From assembly GCA_963662175.1 (NCBI GenBank), contig OY759222.1, positions 10,674,222 to 10,738,221 of the forward strand: a DNA stretch of 64,000 nt, in the 5' to 3' direction. Below, one piece after another: positions 57,201-64,000 of the stretch (the stretch's first letter is position 1; every line of letters begins with the position of its first letter). A program made the translations under genes and the position numbers. Origin of the DNA: Aradus depressus. Lineage: Eukaryota; Arthropoda; Insecta; Hemiptera; Aradidae. The notes under the pieces were generated by a model, which had not been told where the DNA came from, searched no databases, and was given only the letters and a program-made list of their open reading frames with translations.

Positions 57201-60200
57201 AAAGAATCTAGGAGTAGATTGTTCTGAGATTGAAGCCATGTTTTTCTGAAAAATCAAAACAAAGTACTGGAAAGATACGAGCGGGCGCAATTCATCTCAC
57301 AGATTGTATAGGAAATAACGATGAATATCATTGAATTAGGGGCTGGAACATAGATATACGAACTATTGCAGGTATATAAAAAGAAATATTGAAAACAATT
57401 TTGTAATTTCGGAAATCCAAAATACTTACCAAATCGGGCTCAACACATCCAACAGATTAAAATGTCCCTGACAGAGACCAACGGTACACTGGAGAAATAA
57501 CAAAGATAGCATTGTTTGATGGGTGGGGAGTCAGGAAGCTACTACTTTGTCGGTAAACCTTGTCCATTGGCACAAAAAAAACTAGGTACGTACAGGGGCG
57601 TAGCCAGGATTTTGAGCAGGGGGGCGGGGCGGGGGGGGGGGGGGGGGCAAAGTTAGGCTACGAGGGTGGGGGGTATAGACTCCCGGGGGCACAGCACGTA
57701 GTTTCCGGGGTTAGCTTTGCAAACTTTTTGTTATTAATTTGGGAGACTCGGACCTCTAGAAGCTCCCCCTGAGGTAACCACTGACTGTAATACTTAAGTT
57801 GACTTTACATGAGCAGCAAAAATGCAAAGCGCAGCAGCAGCAAATGCACGCTGTGGTTTCTGTGCTTTTAGAATTAAATGACTCACAGCCAATAGCGTGT
57901 ATTTGCTGCTGCTGCGCTTTGCATTTTTACTGCGCATGTAAAATCAGCTTTAAGAGTATAACATAAATGACGATTTTGAGCGAGGAAATGAAATGATCGA
58001 ATTCATGTATATTTAAATAGAATCTATTTAAATTATTACATAAATGTACATGTACAAAACAAGTCATATTACATCTGATGTAATATGACTTGTTTTGTAC
58101 ATCTACATTTATGTAACAGCTGATTGCTGATTTAGGAATAAGACGCACGGGAAATTTGAAGATCCTATTGCAAGCAATCCATTTTTAATAAGAATTTTTT
58201 TAGTTTATTTAATTTATATCTTGGTTTTTTGTTCTGCCCAGGGGGGGAGGGGGGGGGGAGGGGCACGCTCATCTAATAGATTATTATATCTAATTCATCT
58301 AATAGATTAGAAGTAATGTAAAGTAAGAAAGTAATGTTTTCAAGACAGATAGTAAAATGAGTAACGAGAGCGGTCAGGCGCGATCCCAAGTTCAAAGACA
58401 AACATTTGAATTTAGAAAGAAACTATACTTAAGTTGAATATTGTCTCAGGTTTACAATAAACAGCGGTACATAGACATGGCTCTTCAATGCGGTGACGTG
58501 GTTTGGGAACGAGGTCTTCTGACCAAGGGATACTCAATATGTCATGGAGTCTGCGGAAATGCATATGCATTCCTTGAACTGTTCAAAGCAACTAAAGTAA
58601 GTATGACGTCTAATTTGAAAAACTAAAATAACTAAATTTAAAAAAATTTTGTTTTTTGAAATATTTTCTAAATATGTTTTCTATTGAACTTTAATTACTG
58701 TGCACAACTGTTTGCTATTATGCATTTAATTTTCATCGATTAGTTTATCTTGTTAGTATTTAATTTTTTTTTTTTAATGTATAAACGTCATTTCACATAT
58801 AAATTAGTTTTTCTTAGTATTATTTAGACAGAAAAAACAAATTCCTAACTGTACAGCCACAGTGGATTTCCTAGTTGAAATGCCTACCATCTTCCTTACC
58901 TGAAATATAAGATTGGTTGGCACTCAGCAAACTAACTTAGTTTATAACTAAACTTGACAATGGTGTAATACCGAAACCGGTATTATATGTATATTATTTC
59001 TTAAGATGAATATTGACTTTAAAATATACCTGTTTATTCGTCAGGATTTAAGACATCTCCATAGAGCAGCCTGCTTCGCGGAGTGGTGCACTTACTACCC
59101 CAGAGATGAGGGAATGAAACCGGATCGTCCTTATTCTTTGTTTGAAGGTACTTTTATTGATAGTACAAATTAAGAAAAAAATTAGTAACTTACCTTCAAT
59201 TAATGTTCGAGTCTTAAAGGTTTTAGGTATGGTAACAGTTCAGATACCAGTTGTTATTATGACTCATGCCCGGGCTTTAACCATAAGCTCATACGCCCTA
59301 CTAATGGGTTCCTGACATATTACAGGCTAGGGACCATCGCTTCTGAAGGATAGCGTGCTCAAGGGTTTTTCATCTGGGATACATCAACTCGAAAACCCCA
59401 ATAATTGCCGATGAAATGAATATATCGACATGAAATTTCATATTTAAATACTAAACACCATAAGGATGGCATCTATTTATTTTCAGCGAAATCAGCCGAA
59501 GGGATGACATGGGCTCAACTCAAAAACTCCAATAACTGCCGATGTAATTAATTTATCGACATAAAATTTAGTATGAGGATTCAGAAATCCCTATGTAAGT
59601 CAACTGCTGGTTTGTAGCTCAAACGGTCGGCTGGTTTTGGAGGTAGAGCGAGAAGTTATTTGATTAAAGCGTTCTGGGGAAGTACATTGCTAGTGATTTA
59701 CCGATTTTTTTTTTATAAGTGTATAAACTTTTCCACACTTATTAAATAAATAATTTGATGTTATTAAAAGCGCTCTGCCCATTTTCATCTTCTCCGCGTA
59801 AAACGAGCAAACGTTGGGTTTCTTCAAGGAAAATCGGACAAAAATTGAATCTACTTTCCTTCGGGGCCTAAGTACACTTTACAAGATACGCTATATATAT
59901 ACGCTTATATTTATGATCTAATTAAAAGTTGTAGATAAAACTGAAAGGTACATTTTATATGAAATACTAATTACTTTCAAAGTTCAAGTTCTTTGCTACA
60001 ATCGTTCTTGGGTTAGAGCGCTCAGAAAGTTCCAAACACACAGACAAACATCATTGCAAAAATGGTAAAAACGTGTACAGGGGACCTTGAAACGTGAAAT
60101 TCCGTTGGAATCTCGATAACGGATTTTCGCACGATTACAATACATATACTAGAGGTGAAAAAAGAAAATGAAATGCAAGTGTTTAGCTTGAATGTAGAAA

Positions 60201-60317
60201 CAATTTTTTCAATTATAAAATTTTGTTTTTGTAATTTCAGGGATAGCAGGTGTGAGTTACTTCCTTACTGACATGAAGGACCCGTTCAACTCTTCATTCC
60301 CAGGATATGGTTTATAA
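51273..60317 (+). CDS. LANCL: LanC-like protein (LANCL family), 9 exons, complete
   Basis: Exons 51273-51347, 52567-52746, 53590-53738, 55073-55208, 55294-55434, 55951-56133, 58450-58596, 59045-59147 and 60241-60317 (TAA) give 396 residues with every junction in frame. The start is the ATG in AAAATAAAATGG; MDSTRF...YEDYS resembles the LANCL3 N-terminus. The alpha/alpha-barrel repeats are visible: FLEGDAGPLAL, ELLYGRVGYLYSLLF, LGAAHGLAGILY (His216), WCHGATG (Cys273-His274), SICHGVCGNAYAF (Cys319-His320) and a final SLFEGIAGVSYFL. The three zinc ligands of the family (Cys, Cys, His) are all present, so the enzyme should be active. Eukaryotic LANCLs bind zinc and glutathione and add glutathione to dehydroamino-acid residues in damaged proteins. 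The length fits LANCL1/2/3 (about 400-450). Whether it is LANCL3 or LANCL1/2 is not settled by eye: the N-terminus favours LANCL3, some inner motifs LANCL1. Exon 3 has a weak pyrimidine tract at its acceptor. Confidence 0.9.
51510..51770 (+). repeat. SINE family 1 in LANCL intron 1
   Basis: AGGCCCTTAGTTTATTTTAT, CCGTCCTTCGGATGGGAC, GATGGTCCCGAGCCTGTACG and GCGCTCTGGTAATAGGCG through CCCGGGCATGAGTCA; the tRNA head is replaced by unrelated sequence. Confidence 0.75.
51800..52545 (+). repeat. Modular repeat M split by hAT, in LANCL intron 1
   Basis: Left piece 51800-51892 and right piece 52318-52545 are one copy interrupted by the hAT element. The right piece ends (GAATCAAGAAGTCGGAAAAT) some 20 bp before the acceptor of LANCL exon 2. 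Confidence 0.7.
51893..52317. mobile_element. Non-autonomous hAT (425 bp) with perfect 8-bp target duplication
   Basis: Target duplication GTCGATAC is at 51885-51892 and 52318-52325. Terminal inverted repeats are CAGGCGCGGATA and CAGGCGCGGGTA. Removing the element and one duplication restores the phrase GTGTCGATACATTCATTACA, found in many copies of the modular repeat, so the insertion into that repeat is proven within the window. Long G and C runs sit just inside the two ends. Confidence 0.88.
52926..53535 (-). pseudogene. Non-LTR retrotransposon ORF2 C-terminus in LANCL intron 2
   Basis: Two overlapping minus-strand ORFs in different frames (53535-53215 and 53225-52926) form one broken C-terminal region ending in a Cys-Cys-His-Cys knuckle (CPMCYSPCKEDLYHFLITC). 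It ends only about 55 bp upstream of LANCL exon 3, so it supplies almost all of the sequence before that acceptor. Confidence 0.65.
54088..54376 (+). repeat. SINE family 1 in LANCL intron 3
   Basis: Starts in the tRNA head (CTCAGGATTGCGGGTTCGAA, ACCCGGCCGAGGC), then TTCCTTCGGATGGGA, TCGCGATGGTCCTGAGCC, and ends GAGTCACAAAAAAC. Older than its neighbours (many changes). Confidence 0.7.
54871..55003. repeat. MITE-like element before LANCL exon 4
   Basis: Terminal inverted repeats TTATACCAACCACGCTTACA and GATC, followed by C/T-rich and G/A-rich complementary blocks. It ends about 70 bp before the exon at 55073. Confidence 0.7.
55550..55850. repeat. Modular repeat M pieces in LANCL intron 5
   Basis: A reversed module (AAAGGACAACACCTATAATA) and a plus-strand module (ATAAAATTTCGTATCGATAC, CGATTCAGCTGAAAATCAGT) flank unrelated sequence. 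Before them, four short direct repeats of TACTGAATGTAAGAAATT at 55425-55555 duplicate the exon 5 donor. Confidence 0.6.
56400..56880. repeat. 129-bp tandem array of the modular repeat
   Basis: The phrase CATTACATCGGCAG starts at 56418, 56547, 56676 and 56805, a constant 129-bp step. Each unit carries CTCTTCTCTTCGGCCGATAT and TTTGACTTCAAATATGAAAT. In LANCL intron 56134-58449. Confidence 0.85.
56991..57239 (-). CDS. Small acidic ORF with upstream spliced leader, antisense in a LANCL intron
   Basis: An 82-residue ORF starts at the ATG at 57239 (MASISEQSTPRFFVIQN...) and becomes almost wholly Glu/Asp/Ser (residues 30-75). Just upstream on the same strand is a good acceptor (TTTTTCAG, exon start 57245), and 183 bp further a consensus donor (TTTG|GTAAGTATT, exon end 57430), suggesting a non-coding first exon at about 57592-57430. 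The ORF stops where the modular repeat begins, and the leader stops where a transposon end (CAGGGGCGTAGCC at 57593) begins. It may be the N-terminus of a piggyBac-type transposase (acidic heads are common there) or a captured gene fragment. I do not recognise it. Confidence 0.35.
   Translation of the reverse strand: MASISEQSTPRFFVIQNHDDVVAIHDINEGGDILAEEDNGDEADTDAEEDIEEREEDSETDQDGESSDEDEGPLGKNKVTQL
57593..57780. mobile_element. Single transposon end (CAGGGGCGTAGCC type)
   Basis: CAGGGGCGTAGCCAGGATTTT-like end followed by a G-rich stretch, a common end of non-autonomous hAT-type elements. The complementary right end (GGCTACGCCCCTG) was not found downstream, so it is truncated or the other end has decayed. 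Confidence 0.45.
57795..57955. repeat. MITE-like foldback bordered by TTAA
   Basis: Arms contain TTTACATG, GCAGCAAAAATGCAAAGCGC and AGCAGCAGCAAAT in inverted orientation. TTAA lies at both borders, as with TTAA-targeting elements. In LANCL intron 56134-58449. Confidence 0.6.
58036..58116. repeat. Short perfect palindrome
   Basis: About 38-bp arms (TTACATAAATGTA...TACAAAACAAGTCATATTAC) with a tiny loop. In LANCL intron 56134-58449. Confidence 0.6.
58801..58992 (+). repeat. ACCGGT-type hammerhead repeat, copy 1
   Basis: Shares with 63710-63900 the blocks AACAAATTC-TAACTGT, GCCTACC...CCTTACCT, CTCAGC, TTTAT and a terminal TAATACCGAAACCG. The core is decayed (TTGACAA), but GAA, ACCGGT and A (GTA triplet) are intact. 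Within LANCL intron 58597-59044. Confidence 0.6.
59250..59385 (-). repeat. SINE family 1, deleted copy in LANCL intron 8
   Basis: GACTCATGCCCGGGCTTTAA at the left, ACAGGCTAGGGACCATCGCT in the middle and ATAGCGTGCTCAAG at the right; large internal deletion. Confidence 0.6.
59390..59705 (-). repeat. Modular repeat M, minus strand, LANCL intron 8
   Basis: ATAATTGCCGATGAAATGAA, ACATGAAATTTCATATTTAA, GCATCTATTTATTTTCAGCG and a second reversed module. Confidence 0.6.
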
Positions 60318-60379
60318 GTTAATGAGATTAATAGAATCCAGTTTTAAACTTGTCATATTTTGTTTATACTTTAAAATAT

Positions 60380-60458
<79 letters not shown>

Positions 60459-62077
60459 TAAAAAGTCATTTAAAAACAATTTTTTCTAAAATATACTTTA
60501 TATTTAAATTATATCACTGAAAAGTAGGAAATAAACATTTTCTTTCCTCAATCTGTGTTAGGAGGGAATATGAATAATAGACATTAAATAAATAAATTCC
60601 TATATTATATAAGGCGTCGCATTTTATGTTGGAGAAACAGTAATTGACAAGATTATCAATGCAACATAAAATGTTGTATATTAATATAGCAATGTATTTC
60701 TTATTCACACTTCCACTCAACAGATTACAGCAAAGATTATCAATGCAACATAAAAAGCCACACCTTATATTGTGTTAGAATTTATTTGTTTAATATCTAG
60801 TAGGTACTCATATTCCCACCGACTCCATTCACTACTTTTCAGTGTAGTATAATTGAAATATAAAATATATTTTTGAAAAAAAAAAATTGTTTTTTAATAA
60901 CCATCGAGGCAAAAGGAGGGGGTTATAAGTTTGTGTGTGTCTGTCTGTGGCATTGTAGCTCCAAGACGGCTAAACACCGATTTCAAAGCGGTTTTTTTGT
61001 TTCAAAAGCTGGTATTTGTGAGATGGTTCTTAGCCATGTTTGGTGGAAATCGCGTATGCCGTTTCCAAGATCTTCAGGTTTCATCAGAGCCTGTGTAGGG
61101 ATCTCGGCCTCCATTACAGCTAGACTTGGAGTTCGAGCTCAAATGTTTATAAGACCAAGCCCCTCCCCCCTAAGCACTTCAGCCCCCCCCCCCCTTTTTA
61201 AATTGTATATTATTTTTTATTTTGTTACTCTTTAGTTATCTGTATTTTAAACCTCATATGGTTTTACTCAACCGTTGTTGATTAATATACATTTTTTTAA
61301 AGTTGTTTAGTTAGAGAAAATAACATTTAGACTGCTATAACCCTGTGAACGTTGGTCCTACTTCAATTTTGACAAAAATTGTTTGTCAGAAATTTCATAA
61401 CATACTTTTTTTGTGATAGATGATTTTTCAATAGATTCAACCGTTTTCTCATAAATCAAGCAAATATATATTTTAAAAAATGATATATGACAAGCACGGA
61501 CAGATGATGAACCGCTCGACTGATGAGGCTGAAATTTTGATATAGTGCATTATGGCATATGTACCAAGTTTCAGCCTTCTAGCTCTATCAAAAGTGACTG
61601 AATAAGATAACGATAGGTTTGACTTCATCAAACTCAATTAATACACGCTACGTGAAAAAAAAAAACTTACAAAAATGAAGAGAATAGGTACAAAAAATTG
61701 AAAAATATGTTATTCTTACGTTCGAAGGACTTCCTCGGACTGTCGGTTGAGATTCAGGTTCTACTCTTGAAGGTCTGTTAAAAAAATACTGTTTACAGCA
61801 ACAAAGTCAAGTTCAGAGCTTGGAGTAGAATTGCATCCAAGTTTAGTTTCGCTAAAATTGAAACATCTATATTTACAACGTTAATCGCATTATTTTGCTC
61901 AATGTGAAATTTGCTATGGTTTGGGATACCGTGTCACATATGATCTGAACTTCACTCTCGAAGGGTCTCTTTGTGAATTCAAGAGTAATGAACACTGGCC
62001 ATGAAACATTTATAGCACCCTAGAGATTCACAAATTTTCTTTCAATATTTCACTCCCCCTTGAGGTTAGGTTAGGTT
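60318..62077. other. Intergenic AT-rich DNA after LANCL
   Basis: Contains a long (TA)n microsatellite (60385-60454), tandem phrases (AAGATTATCAATGCAACATAA twice, 60650 and 60735) and a stretch at 60890-61230 with an open frame lacking any recognisable motif. No gene or poly(A) signal could be assigned with confidence; the LANCL 3' UTR must lie in its first part. Confidence 0.4.
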
Positions 62078-62350
62078 TTATGACTCATGCCCGGACTTTA
62101 ACTACGAGGTCATATCGCCTACTACCAGAGAGCTCTTTCGTCACTGGTGGACATGAGCCCAACTCTACAGTGGGAGTCCTAAATTTTGTCTACTCTAAAT
62201 TTTTATTCACCTAGGGCAGGGGTCTTTAACGAGTACCTGACATCGTACAGGCTCGGGACCATCGCTTAACGTCCCATCCGAAGGACGGCGTTCTTAAGTT
62301 TATTTTACCTCCCAGATAAAATAAACTAAGGGTCTCGGTCGGGTTTACTC
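62078..62350 (-). repeat. SINE family 1, well preserved
   Basis: Runs GACTCATGCCCGGACTTTAA, CTACCAGAGAGCTCTTTCGT, AATTTTTATTCACCTAGGGC, ACCATCGCTTAACGTCCCAT to GGTCGGGTTT, where it stops at the tRNA head. Confidence 0.75.
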
Positions 62351-63044
62351 CCCCTTGAGAAACAAAAACAAAACAAAAAAATATTTTCTTCTTCTTTAAT
62401 ATATTGTGCTATATTATGTACTAATAGACTGAAAACACTTGAAAGAGAGAGAGATGAAGGCACAAGTGATTCGAAGATCACTGTTTTTAAAGGATTAAGA
62501 AAAAAAAAAAAAAATGATACGGATTTAAAAAATGTATAAACTAAAACTTTTCAATTATTAACATAACTTTCATTACTTTTGATAGTAAATCATAACGAAC
62601 ATAGAAGGACGGTTATTTCTTTTTTGATACAAAGAATAATAAGAAAATTTGAAGATTTACAAAAAAATAAATAAGTTTTACATAAAATGTATGCTACATT
62701 CTACTCTTGATAGATATTTCATGTGTATTTATGTATTTCATGTTCAACAAATAAATTTTAAAAAAATACATGCAGACATTCTGACAAAATCCCTTTGTAA
62801 CAAATTGAATTTTCAGGGCAGAGAAGAAATACGAAGTCATGTAAGCAATAGTATTAGGTTGGTAAAAATGTTCTGTCCGTTTTTTTTTCTCTAAAAAATA
62901 AGATTTATTTACTATCGTATTTTACAGTTAATAATTTTTTCTGAAAATATTTATTTTTATTTCCTTTTTTTCAATAACAGAAAAAATGATAAAATTCTAA
63001 CAAGATAAACTAATTTATATGTGATATGCATTAAACGAACAAGC

Positions 63045-63340
63045 ATTCCTGATTCACAACAGAAAGATCCTACGTTGCATCTATAGAGGTGTCTACGAGG
63101 GATAGGACTGGAGGAGAAGAACGAATCTGGAGCTATATCCTTTGTCGCAAGGACCGGACATACTTGGCAAAGATGACAGTATTAGAGGAAATCCACGGGA
63201 CAAGCTACATTGGGAGGATGGTGTTTCGCGTGATGCACGGGTCCTACTTGGAACTGAAGGACAGCAGCTGCACAGGACCGAGACGACTGGCGAAAGCTGA
63301 TCCAGGAGGTCTTGACTTAGAGATGAGTTGTTGCGCCGAT
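63045..63340 (+). pseudogene. Degraded RT-derived C-terminal remnant
   Basis: Frames read FLIHNRKILRCIYRGVYEG and later RGNPRDKLHWEDGVSRDAR, resembling the tail (ERKILR.IY, then GRP..RW.DDV..D) of endonuclease/reverse-transcriptase proteins of arthropod non-LTR elements. The 107-residue ORF at 63089-63412 is a frame-shifted reading of this and is not a gene. Confidence 0.45.
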
Positions 63341-63709
63341 GATGATGCTGCTTTAAATAATGATTGTGTATTTAACAAAAATATTACTGATGACTTGAGA
63401 TCTATAAAATGACTAAATGAATAACAATAAAAATGAAATATAAAGTGAAATTATAACAAAATAAAAATATCAAATAGTGGTAATATAATTGTTATTAAAT
63501 TAGTTATCTTATAGATATGAAATAAGATTATTTTATACTTACCATGTTCCCATGGTAATAGAATAAATAAAAAAATATAAAATAGGAAAAACTTCTGATT
63601 TTAATTCTATTAATATTCTCATGTCATCGGTAATCTTTTGGTTAAATACACATTGATTTTGGTCAATTAAATCACATCTTTAATTCTAGTTTTACCATTA
63701 TTAAAAAAA

Positions 63710-63905
63710 AAAAGGAAGTAAATATTTCTGAACAAACAAATTCTTAACTGTTAAGTCACAGGTAGTTGAAACCCTCACCCTTACCTACCTGATTTACTTA
63801 TAAAAACGGTTCGTACTCAGCTAAATTGTCTGAGTTTATTATTAAACCTGACGATGGAGTAATACCGAAACCGATAGTTTTGGTAAAAATGTTTTTTTTA
63901 TAGTA
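63710..63905 (+). repeat. ACCGGT-type hammerhead repeat, copy 2
   Basis: Second copy of the family at 58801-58992. CTGACGA at 63848-63854 is a perfect core. Stem II is GG..CC, then GAA, ACCGAT (one change from ACCGGT) and A. Stem I is AAAC/GTTT. Confidence 0.6.
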
Positions 63906-64000
63906 TATGTTAAATATATACTGGTTTTCAATAAATGTAGTTGGTGACTCAAAGCTTTCTTAATACAATGAAGTCGTCCACTCACTTTCAAAGCCCCCGC

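Noticed and set aside
60873..61235. 120-codon ORF downstream of LANCL
   Set aside because: Cys/Trp-rich translation without domain signature, in low-complexity surroundings. It may be a worn repeat; not supported as a gene.

Overview
The window is AT-rich, intron-rich nuclear DNA from an animal, most likely an arthropod and probably an insect. This rests on spliced genes with short exons and GT-AG introns, tRNA-derived SINEs, jockey- and R1-like non-LTR remnants, mariner and hAT elements, a Penelope-type endonuclease relic, and the sequences of the four genes. The species cannot be named from the sequence.

Genes, left to right. (1) 1-9359, minus strand: the 5' part of a NuMA/Mud-like spindle protein, with 12 exons (about 1051 codons) read here and the 3' end outside the window. 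It has a Hook-like head followed by a long coiled coil. (2) 9655-13355, plus: V-ATPase accessory subunit Ac45 (ATP6AP1), four exons, 408 residues. It is divergent from the NuMA-like gene across a 295-bp shared promoter interval. (3) 33816-43411, plus: a complete CREB-type bZIP factor, six coding exons, 272 residues. A candidate non-coding first exon ends at 30007, and a cluster of cAMP-response elements lies at 26246-26294. (4) 51273-60317, plus: a complete LanC-like protein (LANCL), nine exons, 396 residues, with both Cys-His zinc motifs. A small antisense acidic ORF (56991-57239, minus) sits in one LANCL intron. All exon joins preserve frame and use GT donors and AG acceptors.

The remainder (about 13.4-29.8 kb, 43.4-51.2 kb, 60.3-64 kb and the introns) is mostly repeats. 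They include two tRNA-derived SINE families; an abundant modular repeat ending in a hairpin; many foldback elements from 80 bp to 1.2 kb; hAT elements with exact 8-bp target duplications; a deleted mariner nested in another inverted-repeat element; degraded RT fragments; two minisatellites; a 129-bp tandem array; and a 400-bp direct duplication.

The most interesting signal is that at least six unrelated inverted-repeat families carry a hammerhead-ribozyme-like core (CTGANGA, small stem II, GAA). In each, the short stem III segment is self-complementary but different (ACGT, AACCGGTT, AGTACT, ACCGGT, AGCT, ACTAGT), and in most the flanks can pair as stem I. One family's end modules directly flank a Penelope-type GIY-YIG fragment. 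This suggests families of Penelope-like or retrozyme-like elements carrying dimer-dependent ribozymes. It is an inference from reading the sequence and has not been tested.
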